DNA from: Cytophagaceae bacterium
GTDB lineage: Bacteria; Bacteroidota; Bacteroidia; Cytophagales; Spirosomataceae
DNA length: 12,090 nt
Assembly: GCA_947461155.1 (NCBI GenBank)
Contig: CANHKE010000012.1
Span: forward strand, 1-12,090
Direction: 5' to 3'
The notes under the pieces are model-generated. The model did not search any database. It had not been told where the DNA came from and saw nothing but the letters and a program-made list of their open reading frames with translations. A program made the translations under genes and the position numbers. Position 1 is the stretch's first letter. Every line of letters begins with the position of its first letter. Below, in pieces: positions 1 through 8,300 of this stretch.

Positions 1-582
1 GTAATTAAAGTAACAAATTCAGGTACTTACAAAGCCCTAACGATTAATAGCGCCGCATGTAAATCGGCCTATTCTGCCGCTGTGCAAGTTAGCTTCTTAG
101 AATTACCCGCTAAACCAAGTCTTTCTGTGGCAAGTCCGTACTTTATCGCCGCGAGTGATAAGCCCGTGGGCACCGACTACGTCTGGAAAAAAGATGGTCA
201 AACATTGGCCGTATCTGGAAATCAGCTGCGCGTGAACACCAGCGGTACGTATTCGATTTATGCTTCGAAAAAATATTCGGCTGGGCTGACTTGTTTGTCT
301 CCATCTGCTGACTTGAATTATATCTTGCCTGCAGACGGCGGCTTATCCATTTACCCTAATCCAATTGTAGGTCCAGGAGCTATCGTTCAATCGGTTTCAG
401 ATTTAAAAGGTGCACTTTACACGCTATACGCGGTGGATGGCCGCATAGCATTGCAAGGGGTCATTCCTGCTGATGGGGCCTTTTTGTTGCCTACGAGTAA
501 CGTCGGCAAGGGCGTGTATAAGTTGGTGCTGGCGACGAGCTCGGGTACCTCGTATACGCGATCGATATTGGTCAACGAATAA
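1..582 (+). CDS. Secreted Ig-like protein with C-terminal T9SS type A sorting domain (3' end only)
   Basis: The reading frame is open from the first base, so the start and any signal peptide lie outside the window; 193 C-terminal residues are visible. Visible residues 1-33 look like the end of one Ig/PKD-like beta domain (an SGTYKA strand motif). Residues about 36-110 look like a second one, with the pattern VWKKDG then SGTYSIYA that is common in Bacteroidota cell-surface proteins. Residues about 115-193 match a type A sorting domain: the hallmark YPNP at 118-121, a central YAVDGR turn, a GKGVYKLVL strand and a short final strand ending ILVNE. In this family the domain directs export through the type IX secretion system and is usually cleaved after outer-membrane passage, leaving the protein released or attached to the surface. 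The function of the N-terminal part cannot be judged. The GTG at 82 is only an in-frame valine codon. Confidence 0.88.
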   Translation, partial: VIKVTNSGTYKALTINSAACKSAYSAAVQVSFLELPAKPSLSVASPYFIAASDKPVGTDYVWKKDGQTLAVSGNQLRVNTSGTYSIYASKKYSAGLTCLSPSADLNYILPADGGLSIYPNPIVGPGAIVQSVSDLKGALYTLYAVDGRIALQGVIPADGAFLLPTSNVGKGVYKLVLATSSGTSYTRSILVNE

Positions 583-595
583 GTAATAGTCCATA

Positions 596-631
596 AAAAA
601 AGCCATCCTTCTATCGAGGGATGGCTTTTTT
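596..631. terminator. Bidirectional intrinsic terminator between the T9SS cargo gene and icd
   Basis: A GC-containing stem GCCATCC (602-608) pairs with GGATGGC (619-625). It extends inward by a G-T wobble pair, a T-A pair and a C-G pair around a four-base loop (612-615). The stem is flanked by a run of A on the left (595-601) and T on the right (626-631), so either strand yields a hairpin followed by a U tract. It sits 13 bases past the stop of the + strand gene and 16 bases past the stop of icd, so it can end both convergent transcripts. Confidence 0.9.
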
Positions 632-647
632 GTTTCACGTATTTGAA

Positions 648-1877
648 TTAAGCTAACGCTACTTTCAAGTTTGTGTCTAAGGCTTCTAAGAACTCCTCTG
701 TGTACAGATAGTGTTCGCCGTGTGTCACTTTGTTTCCATGAATACATACAGCTAAATCCTTGGTCATTTTGCCAGACTCAACGGTCTCCACACAAACCTT
801 TTCTAACGTTTGGCAGAAGTTGATCAACGCAGCATTGTTATCTAATTTACCACGGAATTCCAATCCACGTGTCCATGCAAAGATTGATGCAATTGGATTC
901 GTTGATGTAGGCTTTCCTGCTTGGTGATCACGGAAGTGACGTGTTACCGTTCCGTGCGCTGCCTCAGCTTCCATTACTTTTCCGTCTGGCGTAATTAATA
1001 CAGAGGTCATCAAGCCCAATGAACCGAAACCTTGCGCGACTGTATCTGATTGTACGTCTCCGTCATAGTTTTTACACGCCCAAACGAAATTTCCATTCCA
1101 TTTTAACGCAGAAGCAACCATGTCATCGATCAAACGGTGCTCGTAAACGATACCCGCTGCGTCAAACTTCGCTTTGTAATCTGCTTGGTAGATTTCTTCA
1201 AAAATATCCTTGAAACGACCATCGTATTTCTTCAAGATCGTGTTTTTCGTAGATAAATATAATGGCCATCCTTTGCTCAATGCCATGTTGAAACATGAAT
1301 GTGCAAATCCTTTGATCGACTCATCTGTATTGTACATCGTTAATGCAACACCATCACCTTTGAAGTTATATACCTCAAATGTTTGGGCTTCACCACCATC
1401 TTCTGGCTGGAAAGTAACGGTTAATTTTCCTTTTCCTTTCGTAACAAAATCGGTTGCTCTATATTGATCGCCAAATGCGTGACGTCCGATCATGATCGGT
1501 GCAGTCCAGTTGGGTACTAAACGAGGTACGTTCGCACAAACGATTGGCTCACGGAAAACAGTACCATCCAAGATGTTACGGATTGTTCCGTTTGGTGATT
1601 TCCACATTTGCTTCAAATCGAACTCTTTTACACGTGCTTCATCGGGTGTGATGGTTGCACATTTGATACCAACGCCGTATTTTTTGATTGCCTCAGCGGC
1701 CTCAATCGTTACTTGATCATTCGTTTCATCGCGGTATTCTACACCTAAATCATAGTATTTGATATCAACATCTACATAGGGAAGAATCAATTTGTCTTTG
1801 ATAAACTTCCAAATAATGCGTGTCATTTCATCTCCATCGAGTTCAACGACTGGGTTGGCAACTTTAATTTTTTCCAT
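648..1877 (-). CDS. icd: NADP-dependent isocitrate dehydrogenase, eukaryote-like dimeric type
   Basis: It oxidatively decarboxylates isocitrate to 2-oxoglutarate in the cytoplasmic TCA cycle and yields NADPH. All 409 residues are present, close to the usual length of the homodimeric IDH1/IDH2-like subfamily and unlike the E. coli Icd type. Visible motifs: substrate loop KSPNGTIRN (93-101); arginines R100, R109 and R132 in GRHAFGDQY, with Y139; catalytic lysine K211; metal-binding aspartates in LIDDMV (D251) and NYDGDVQSD (D274, D278); NADP-binding HGTVTRH (308-314). Numbering follows human IDH1 closely, with a one-residue offset after about position 210. The ATG at 1877 gives the standard start [20 protein letters not shown]; no Shine-Dalgarno sequence precedes it. 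The gene stands alone, divergent from purU and closed by the terminator at 596-631. Confidence 0.97.
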   Translation of the reverse strand: MEKIKVANPVVELDGDEMTRIIWKFIKDKLILPYVDVDIKYYDLGVEYRDETNDQVTIEAAEAIKKYGVGIKCATITPDEARVKEFDLKQMWKSPNGTIRNILDGTVFREPIVCANVPRLVPNWTAPIMIGRHAFGDQYRATDFVTKGKGKLTVTFQPEDGGEAQTFEVYNFKGDGVALTMYNTDESIKGFAHSCFNMALSKGWPLYLSTKNTILKKYDGRFKDIFEEIYQADYKAKFDAAGIVYEHRLIDDMVASALKWNGNFVWACKNYDGDVQSDTVAQGFGSLGLMTSVLITPDGKVMEAEAAHGTVTRHFRDHQAGKPTSTNPIASIFAWTRGLEFRGKLDNNAALINFCQTLEKVCVETVESGKMTKDLAVCIHGNKVTHGEHYLYTEEFLEALDTNLKVALA

Positions 1878-1911
1878 TTGAACGTTAAATTATTTTTTGC
1901 GTATAATTTAC

Positions 1912-1926
1912 TCAGGCTCCGCCTAA
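1912..1926 (-). other. Small hairpin at the 5' end of the predicted icd leader
   Basis: AGGC and GCCT pair perfectly around a three-base GGA loop (minus strand, 1924-1914), and one wobble plus one T-A pair extend the stem. If transcription begins near 1929, this stem-loop would be within the first twenty bases of the mRNA, where such structures can protect 5' ends. It has no U tract and is too short for a terminator. It resembles no riboswitch I recognise. Any function is inferred. Confidence 0.3.
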
Positions 1927-1935
1927 CTAATCCTG

Positions 1936-1943
1936 CAAAGGTA
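1936..1943 (-). promoter_or_regulatory. Predicted icd promoter, -7 box TACCTTTG
   Basis: Read on the minus strand, the bases give TACCTTTG, a full match to the Bacteroidota sigma-70 -7 consensus TAnnTTTG. It lies about 60 bases upstream of the icd ATG. The expected transcription start is near 1929, giving a leader of about 52 bases. The -33 element (TTTG-like) is weak: only GTTC is found at 19-base spacing. The box match is visible; promoter activity is inferred. Confidence 0.6.
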
Positions 1944-1985
1944 AATAGGAATTCATTATTTTGAACTAAATTCGAAGTATTTACC
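1940..1985. repeat. 8-base inverted repeat in the icd/purU divergent promoter region
   Basis: GGTAAATA (1940-1947) and its exact reverse complement TATTTACC (1978-1985) are separated by 30 bases. The left arm overlaps the icd -7 box, and the right arm lies just upstream of the purU start. On the + strand, TTTG at 1960-1963 followed after 18 bases by TACCAATT (1982-1989) is a weak candidate purU promoter. The symmetry could reflect two back-to-back promoters of similar sequence or an operator; the sequence alone does not decide. Confidence 0.4.
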
Positions 1986-1997
1986 AATTTTTTTTTG

Positions 1998-2831
1998 ATG
2001 GAAACCGTTATTAAGATTGCTTGTCAAGATGAAAAGGGCTTAGTGCACAAGATTACAGGCATATTATTTCAGAAATTATTGAACGTTACACGAACAAATG
2101 AGTTTGTCGATGAGCTAACAGATCATTTTTTTATGCGCGTTTCCTTTACAGGAACCTGTGATTTAGCTGCTTTACGGCACGAATTGTTTGCCGTTCTTCC
2201 TGCAAATGCCACCGTTGAAATCGTTCCACCCGTCACTAAACGCGTCGTCATTCTTGTGACCAAAGAACACCATTGCCTCGGCGATTTATTGATTCGTTCG
2301 CAGTTCCAAGATTTACCTTTTGAAATTTTGGCGGTCATTGGGAATCACGATACGCTAAAACCCTTGTGTGCTCAATTTCAAATTCCCTTTCATTTTGTCC
2401 CTGCGGATGGGCTGTCACGCGAAGCACATGAAGCTCAGGTGCATCAATTAATCCAGTCGATGCGTCCAGATCTGATTGTACTTGCCAAATACATGCGCAT
2501 TTTAACCCCTGATTTCGCGGCAAATTACTTGGGTAAGATGATTAATATTCATCATTCCTTTTTGCCAGCGTTTGTGGGGGCGAAGCCGTACCAACAAGCC
2601 TTTGATCGGGGGGTGAAGATTATCGGGGCAACCGCGCATTTTGTGACGGATGATTTGGATGAAGGTCCGATTATTTGCCAAGATGTCACGCCAGTCAATC
2701 ATACGTACTCCGCGAAGGAGATGGCTCGATCAGGAAAAGATGTTGAAAAGATTGTTTTGGCGAATGCACTCAAAATTGTACTAGAAGATCGGATCTTTAT
2801 ACATCAAAATAAGACCATTATTTTTGACTAA
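1998..2831 (+). CDS. purU: Formyltetrahydrofolate deformylase
   Basis: It hydrolyses 10-formyl-tetrahydrofolate to tetrahydrofolate and formate, balancing the one-carbon pool and supplying formate for purine synthesis in organisms that use PurT. The 277 residues match the usual PurU length of about 280. An N-terminal ACT domain (residues 1-80, IKIACQDEKGLVHKITGIL) is followed by a formyl-transferase fold (about 82-277). Catalytic residues of the family are visible: N183 and H185 in MINIHHSFLPAF, and D221 in DDLDEGPII. The ACT domain is what distinguishes it from PurN. I chose ATG 1998; a TTG directly before it at 1995 would add one residue, but ATG gives the standard METVIKIACQD start. A run of nine T (1988-1996) fills the ribosome-binding position, so there is no Shine-Dalgarno sequence. 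It lies 46 bases upstream of ffh on the same strand. Confidence 0.95.
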   Translation: METVIKIACQDEKGLVHKITGILFQKLLNVTRTNEFVDELTDHFFMRVSFTGTCDLAALRHELFAVLPANATVEIVPPVTKRVVILVTKEHHCLGDLLIRSQFQDLPFEILAVIGNHDTLKPLCAQFQIPFHFVPADGLSREAHEAQVHQLIQSMRPDLIVLAKYMRILTPDFAANYLGKMINIHHSFLPAFVGAKPYQQAFDRGVKIIGATAHFVTDDLDEGPIICQDVTPVNHTYSAKEMARSGKDVEKIVLANALKIVLEDRIFIHQNKTIIFD

Positions 2832-2877
2832 TTATTTGCTCGAAAAATCGTAAATTGCATTCCTTTTTTAAGATACT

Positions 2878-4212
2878 ATGTTTGAAAATTTAAGTTCCAA
2901 GCTGACCTCTGCGATGCGAACCCTAAAAGGGAACGGTCGGATCACAGACGTAAACGTCGCTGCTACAGTCAAAGAAATTCGTCGCGCCTTAATGGATGCC
3001 GATGTAAACTATAAGGTTGCCAAAGAAATCACGGATCGCATCAAAGATCAGGCGATGGGGCAAAAAATCCTTATCGCTGTCGAGCCGGGTCAGTTGCTTG
3101 TCAAAATCGTTCAAGACGAATTGACGCAATTGATGGGTGGAAGTAAGCAAGATATCAATATCAAAGGGGATCCTGCTGTCGTTTTAATTGCCGGTCTTCA
3201 AGGATCTGGTAAGACGACTTTCTCAGGTAAATTAGCTCAATATCTTAAAAAAGGCGGCCGGAACGTGTTATTGGTTGCTTGCGATATTTACCGTCCAGCG
3301 GCGATAGACCAATTGAAAGTTTTAGGGGAACAAGTAGGCGTGGAAGTCTATGCCGAACCTGAAAATAAGAATGCCGTTTCCATTGCTGAAAATGCACTTT
3401 CATATGCCCGTAAAATGGGCAAGAAAGTTGTCATTGTCGATACTGCGGGCCGTTTGGCTGTGGATGAAGTGATGATGAATGAGATTGCTGCAGTTAAGGA
3501 TGCCGTGAAGCCTACGGAGATTTTGTTCGTAGTGGATTCCATGACGGGTCAAGATGCGGTCAACACAGCAAAGACCTTTAACGAACGCCTGAATTTTGAT
3601 GGAGTTGTCTTAACCAAATTGGACGGCGACTCCCGCGGTGGTGCAGCGTTATCCATTCGTCAGGTTGTGGACAAGCCCATTAAATTTATCTCCACAGGAG
3701 AGAAAATGGAGGCCTTGGATCAGTTCTATCCAGATCGGATGGCGAACCGTATTTTGGGGATGGGTGACGTACTCTCACTCGTGGAACGTGCCCAACAGGC
3801 GTTTGATGAGGATGAAGCAGCTCGTTTAAATAAAAAGATTCGTCAAAATAATTTCTCATTCGAAGATTTCTATGCGCAATTGCAGCAAATCAAGAAAATG
3901 GGTAACATCAAGGATTTGATGGGTATGGTTCCAGGTATGGGTCAGGCGGTGAAAGACGTGGATATTTCCAACGATTCATTCAAACCAATCGAAGCAATCA
4001 TTCAATCCATGACTTCCAAAGAGCGTCAAAATCCAGATATCCTAAATCCTTCACGCAAGAATCGTATCGCTACGGGTTCAGGAACTTCGATCCAACAAGT
4101 CAATAATTTATTGAAGCAATTCGAAGACATGCGCAAAATGATGCGGATGATGAACAAAGTGCAGGACGGAAAAATGAAGATGCCCAACTTAGGTGGCATG
4201 CTTAAACGTTAA
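2878..4212 (+). CDS. ffh: Signal recognition particle GTPase Ffh (SRP54)
   Basis: It binds the 4.5S RNA and the signal sequences of nascent membrane proteins, and docks with FtsY to deliver ribosomes to the translocon. The 444 residues are full length. Domains in order: N helical bundle (1-95, beginning MFENLSSKLTSAMRTLKG); G domain with P-loop GLQGSGKTT (106-114), DTAGRL (188-193) and TKLDGDSRGG (246-255); then a methionine-rich M domain (about 325-444) with MGMVPGMGQ, the RNA-contact region GSGTSIQQVN (400-409) and a final MRKMMRMMNK stretch. ATG 2878 is the canonical start. The 46 bases after purU hold no clear terminator and only a poor -7-like sequence (TAAATTGC, 2851-2858), so read-through from purU is plausible. 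The stop codon lies one base from the stop of the convergent membrane-protein gene. Confidence 0.98.
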   Translation: MFENLSSKLTSAMRTLKGNGRITDVNVAATVKEIRRALMDADVNYKVAKEITDRIKDQAMGQKILIAVEPGQLLVKIVQDELTQLMGGSKQDINIKGDPAVVLIAGLQGSGKTTFSGKLAQYLKKGGRNVLLVACDIYRPAAIDQLKVLGEQVGVEVYAEPENKNAVSIAENALSYARKMGKKVVIVDTAGRLAVDEVMMNEIAAVKDAVKPTEILFVVDSMTGQDAVNTAKTFNERLNFDGVVLTKLDGDSRGGAALSIRQVVDKPIKFISTGEKMEALDQFYPDRMANRILGMGDVLSLVERAQQAFDEDEAARLNKKIRQNNFSFEDFYAQLQQIKKMGNIKDLMGMVPGMGQAVKDVDISNDSFKPIEAIIQSMTSKERQNPDILNPSRKNRIATGSGTSIQQVNNLLKQFEDMRKMMRMMNKVQDGKMKMPNLGGMLKR

Positions 4213-4213
4213 T

Positions 4214-5848
4214 TTAGTTGCGAATTTCGTGCGTTTGACCTAGTCGATAGAGCGAATGCGTGGCTTTGTTTTGATGCACTAGAAATAGCTGATAATAGCC
4301 TAATGGCATTCCATCGGTGTAGACTTGTGCTATTCCATAGTTGGATAAGTAATGTCCAGATGTCAGCAATTGCTTAATCGAGCCTTTTTTGAAGTTAATC
4401 GCTACGGTAAATACCGCTTTGGTTTGTTCATTTTGCAATAGGACAAACCAGGAATTGGTGAATGAATTTTCCCCTGTAAACTTCGGGAACAATAAATAAT
4501 CGAATCGTTTTAACCAAACCCCATGGCGCTCGCGGACGGGATTCACATGATGTTCAACAAGCATCTTTTCCGCCAAATTCCAAGTTGGGGTATCGCCCGA
4601 TAACGCGGCCAAATCGGCTTGTGTGAGTATGCCAGGTTCTTGATCGATGAAATGCAATTGAAATGCATCCTGTAGGATTTTTTGGTCATTGATAAAAACC
4701 TGAGGAACGATACCCACTACACGTTTATTACGTATCCAATTATCATTGTCGGCCTGATTCACCTGAAATCTCGCCACCATCTGCGCCGTGTGTAAGTGAT
4801 AGGACATGAAGCAAAAGGCCATCGATAGTGCGCCGGTGCCTAGAAAAATCCCTTTTCTAAATTGTGGAAATTGAGTCAAACTCATAGCATACAAGCAAAT
4901 GATTGCCAGCGGAGCATATAGAAAATAGCGGCTGCTGTTGTAGTTCGTCCAATTATCCCCACTGCGCGGAATGGCGATGATAAGGCAAGTGCCAACGATA
5001 AATAAGAAGAGGTATCCGAAAAACGTTTGCTGTTTTTTGACTACAAATAGAAACGCCCAATACCCGAATAAAAGCCCACCAAAAACAATCCCCGCAATTA
5101 GATTAGTTCCAGTTAAATCAAGTATACAAGCACCTAGAATCCCAAGTGCATAGTTTGCAATATGCAACACATTCAAATCAAATTTGGCTTGTTGGCCAAA
5201 TACATAATTCGGCAAAAGCAACGCTAAATACAAACCTAGCCCAATGCCCCAAACCACGAAATCTTGATAGCGTTTGGTGAAAATGAAATAAGCGGCTAAA
5301 ACCACAAAAAGTACGATGCCATTCCCAAACGTAAAGCCAGCTAAAATAGCCCAAAACAGCGCTAATAATAACTTCTTTTGCTCGAGCGCGATGAGGGACA
5401 GGCAGGCAAAAAGAACGATATTGATATGTTGTAAGCCTGTGATGGCCCAATTGGACACTTCAAAAAATTGCGGTTGGAACAAAAGAAAACCTACCGGAAT
5501 GAAATAGGGTAAGGCAATTTTCGACTTCTGGAATTGAGTCAAAAGTAAATAAAAACAGCCGCAGAGTGTAATTGCGCTTAGTAAAATAAGTTGCTTAAAA
5601 TTGACGGCTCCGTGTAGGATTTGGTTGATCCAGGTGGCTAGTCGAGGAATGACTATGGCGTGATCGTTGTCCACGCGAAATAGTTGGCCGAAAAAATCAC
5701 CTCCCATTTCTTTGGCATGAATGAATTCAATCAGCGTGACATCGTCTTGTACGGGAAAGGAAAAACTAAACCGATAGATGTATATGAAATATAAAACGGC
5801 TTGACCGATGAAAAAACCAATCGTTAGGAAGGGTATTGATTTTTTCAT
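4214..5848 (-). CDS. Uncharacterised polytopic membrane protein, possible GT-C-like glycosyltransferase
   Basis: I do not recognise a named family. The 544 residues show about 11-12 hydrophobic segments (roughly 5-25, 84-104, 113-127, 140-155, 157-190 as two, 197-213, 229-270 as two, 277-293, 308-323 and 333-350). A mainly soluble C-terminal part (355-544) follows, rich in predicted beta strands near its end (about 465-525). The first predicted extracytoplasmic loop (27-83) has an acidic pair D35-D36 and the motif RVDNDHAIVIPR (58-69). An acidic motif in this loop is typical of GT-C glycosyltransferases that use polyprenyl-linked sugars, so a role in cell-surface glycan assembly is possible but inferred. 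The gene starts 7 bases after the pheT stop and is probably transcribed with def and pheT. The start at 5848 directly precedes a hydrophobic first helix. No Shine-Dalgarno sequence is seen. Confidence 0.85.
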   Translation of the reverse strand: MKKSIPFLTIGFFIGQAVLYFIYIYRFSFSFPVQDDVTLIEFIHAKEMGGDFFGQLFRVDNDHAIVIPRLATWINQILHGAVNFKQLILLSAITLCGCFYLLLTQFQKSKIALPYFIPVGFLLFQPQFFEVSNWAITGLQHINIVLFACLSLIALEQKKLLLALFWAILAGFTFGNGIVLFVVLAAYFIFTKRYQDFVVWGIGLGLYLALLLPNYVFGQQAKFDLNVLHIANYALGILGACILDLTGTNLIAGIVFGGLLFGYWAFLFVVKKQQTFFGYLFLFIVGTCLIIAIPRSGDNWTNYNSSRYFLYAPLAIICLYAMSLTQFPQFRKGIFLGTGALSMAFCFMSYHLHTAQMVARFQVNQADNDNWIRNKRVVGIVPQVFINDQKILQDAFQLHFIDQEPGILTQADLAALSGDTPTWNLAEKMLVEHHVNPVRERHGVWLKRFDYLLFPKFTGENSFTNSWFVLLQNEQTKAVFTVAINFKKGSIKQLLTSGHYLSNYGIAQVYTDGMPLGYYQLFLVHQNKATHSLYRLGQTHEIRN

Positions 5849-5855
5849 CGACCGG

Positions 5856-8291
5856 TTATTTTCGAATAATGGCGTTGAGCTCTTTTTCGAATCGCGTAAT
5901 CAAGCGATCCATCGTAGCGTCGATTACTTTATCGGTCAAGGTTTGATTTTCATCTTGCAAAATAAAACTCACTGAGTATGATTTTTTGCCTTCGCCTAGG
6001 TTTTTGCCTACATACACATCAAAAACCGATACATTTTTCAGGATTGCTTTTTCAGTTTGTTCGGCCACGCGTTGGATTGCTTGCAGGGTGACCTCTTTGT
6101 CTAACACCAACGATAGATCTCTGCGCACTTCAGGGAACTTCGCAATTTCCTGATAAACAAAATTTCCTTTTTCTTGCTTCACCCAGAAATCCCAGTCGAA
6201 GTCGGCCATAAACGCCTCCTGCTTGACATCGAATTTTTGAGCTAATTTTGGATGGATAAGGCCAACCTGCACGCAGGCTTTTTTATTTACCGCGATTTGC
6301 AAGCCGTAGGCATACACGTCTGAATTTTCGATTGTCGATGTTTCAAATTGCGCAACACCGAGTTGTTTCATTGTATTAATGACCGTCGTGTACAAATGAT
6401 GTAATTGGCTTTTTTGAGCCGGGGACGCCCATGTTTCGCCTTCATTTAGGCCACTGGTATACAAAACCAAATGTCTTTTTTCCAGGTATTTAGCTCCTTT
6501 TTTATGATAGGTCTTGCCAAATTCAAACAGCTTCAAGTCTTTTTGGCGGCGATTGATATTGTGAGCCAATACCTCCAAGCCATGGAAGACCATGTGCTGA
6601 CGCATCACGCCTAAATCTTCGGAAAGTCTGTTAAGCACGTCGACCGTTTCAAAGGTCAAGTCTTTTTGGATCCACTGATGAAACTCTCCTTTGGTTAGGG
6701 AGTTACTGATGATTTCTTGAAATCCTTTGGCCGCTAAACTCACCGCGGTGGTTTGTTGGACTTTTTCTTTATCCAATATCGGAAACTCAGAAATGAAATG
6801 TGCGCTGAGGTGTTCCGACAATGGAATATTATCTAAACCATGAATGCGTAGAATTTCTTCGATGATATCTGCTTCGCGCGTCACGTCCACACGGTAGGCC
6901 GGGGCGATTGCAGTAAATCCATCGGCATGATTGTTCTCCATGCCAAAATCCAGGGCCATTAAAATTTCTTTGATGCGATCTGCGCTCAATTGGACACCCA
7001 TTAATTGGTGCACACGTGCGATTGAAACAGGAATTTTCGAAAGGGCAACGGGGCTTGGGTAAAGGTCAACGATATTCGATGCGATTTTACCACCTGCAAG
7101 TTCGAGTATTAATTTGGCTGCATATTGTAACGCAAATAATTTCGCTTCGATGTCCGTGCCACGTTCAAAGCGGAATGAGGCATCTGTTTTTAAGCTATGT
7201 ATTTGGGCGGCTTTTCGTACACGTTCTGGCTTGAAGTAAGCTACTTCTAGGAATACGCGGGTGGTTTCAGGTTGAATACTTGAATGTTCACCACCCATGA
7301 CGCCTGCGATTCCAATGGGTCCCGAAGCATCACAAATCATCATCTCTTCGCCTTTTAGCGTACGTTCAAGGCCATCTAAGGTATTAAATTTGGTACCAGC
7401 GACTGCCGTTTTTACGCTGATTTTCCCGCCTTTAATATGCGCCCAGTCGTAAGCATGCATCGGTTGGCCTAAGCCATGGCAAATAAAATTCGTGATATCG
7501 ACGATGTTATTGATCGGGCGCAATCCAATTGCTGAAAGGCGCTCTTGTAGCCATGTAGGCGAAGGGCCTACTTGAACGCCGTCGATGCTTACGCCGCAAA
7601 AACGACCGCATCCATCGTCATCGATTTGCACGTCGATCGGAAACTCGTTGGACGAAATGACCAAAGAATCTACGACTGGCAACGTGATTTCAAGGCCACT
7701 GACGGCTTTGATGTCACGGGCAACTCCCCAGTGAGAAGCGGCGTCTGCACGATTGGGCGTTAGGCCAATTTCCAAAACTAAGTCGGAATCAATCTTAAAA
7801 TAGGTTGCTGCCGGTGTGCCATTGGGCAAATCGGTATTCAACACTAAAATGCCGTCATGCGACGTCCCAATGCCGATTTCATCTTCGGCACAAATCATGC
7901 CTTCGGATGGTTGGCCATAAACTTTGCGTTTTTCGATGGTGAAAAGGGCTTTGCCGTCTTGATCGTATAAGGTCGTTCCGGGTGTTGCGATGATTACTTT
8001 TTGACCTGCGGCTACATTGGCAGCGCCACAAACAATGGTCAAAATTTCGTCTAAGCCAGTATCCACGGTAGTTAGGCTGAGTGTTTTTTCTTTGACTTCA
8101 AACGTTTCGCAGGTTAGCACTTCGCCGACAACGAAACCGCGCAATCCGCCGGGTATTTTTTCGTGTGCTTCGATGCCTTCTACTTCTAGACCGGTATTGG
8201 TCAAAAGAACATCTAATTCTTCGGGACTGCCTTGTGCAGGAAGTTTCGAAATATCAATAAAATCGCGTAACCAATTAATAGAAATCTTCAT
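5856..8291 (-). CDS. pheT: Phenylalanine--tRNA ligase beta subunit
   Basis: With PheS it forms the alpha2-beta2 enzyme that charges tRNA-Phe; the beta subunit binds tRNA and edits mischarged Tyr-tRNA-Phe. At 811 residues it is full length for the bacterial type. Domains in order: start MKISINWLRDFIDI; EMAP-II-like OB-fold tRNA-binding domain (about 40-155); B3/B4 editing domain (about 215-380) with GQPMHAYD (275-282) and GIAGVMGGE (327-335); B5 domain (about 412-490) ending in the ADIIEEILRIHGLDNIP region; catalytic-like core (about 500-700); and FDX-ACB anticodon-binding domain (about 717-811) starting FPEVRRDLSLVL. pheS is not next to it, and separate pheS and pheT loci are common in Bacteroidota. 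It begins 9 bases after the def stop and ends 7 bases before the membrane-protein gene, so the three probably form an operon. Confidence 0.98.
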   Translation of the reverse strand: MKISINWLRDFIDISKLPAQGSPEELDVLLTNTGLEVEGIEAHEKIPGGLRGFVVGEVLTCETFEVKEKTLSLTTVDTGLDEILTIVCGAANVAAGQKVIIATPGTTLYDQDGKALFTIEKRKVYGQPSEGMICAEDEIGIGTSHDGILVLNTDLPNGTPAATYFKIDSDLVLEIGLTPNRADAASHWGVARDIKAVSGLEITLPVVDSLVISSNEFPIDVQIDDDGCGRFCGVSIDGVQVGPSPTWLQERLSAIGLRPINNIVDITNFICHGLGQPMHAYDWAHIKGGKISVKTAVAGTKFNTLDGLERTLKGEEMMICDASGPIGIAGVMGGEHSSIQPETTRVFLEVAYFKPERVRKAAQIHSLKTDASFRFERGTDIEAKLFALQYAAKLILELAGGKIASNIVDLYPSPVALSKIPVSIARVHQLMGVQLSADRIKEILMALDFGMENNHADGFTAIAPAYRVDVTREADIIEEILRIHGLDNIPLSEHLSAHFISEFPILDKEKVQQTTAVSLAAKGFQEIISNSLTKGEFHQWIQKDLTFETVDVLNRLSEDLGVMRQHMVFHGLEVLAHNINRRQKDLKLFEFGKTYHKKGAKYLEKRHLVLYTSGLNEGETWASPAQKSQLHHLYTTVINTMKQLGVAQFETSTIENSDVYAYGLQIAVNKKACVQVGLIHPKLAQKFDVKQEAFMADFDWDFWVKQEKGNFVYQEIAKFPEVRRDLSLVLDKEVTLQAIQRVAEQTEKAILKNVSVFDVYVGKNLGEGKKSYSVSFILQDENQTLTDKVIDATMDRLITRFEKELNAIIRK

Positions 8292-8300
8292 CGTAGCGTT

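Noticed and set aside
424..747. Minus-strand ORF of 107 codons spanning the 3' ends of the T9SS gene and icd
   Set aside because: It runs through a strong terminator hairpin and both real genes, has no family resemblance and looks like a shadow frame.
1995..1997. TTG as the purU start codon
   Set aside because: The ATG directly after it gives the normal PurU N-terminus, and TTG would merely add one residue.
2832..2877. A dedicated ffh promoter or purU terminator in the 46-base gap
   Set aside because: The only -7-like sequence has two mismatches in the key TTTG, its nearest TTTG is 12 bases away instead of about 19, and no stable hairpin is present.
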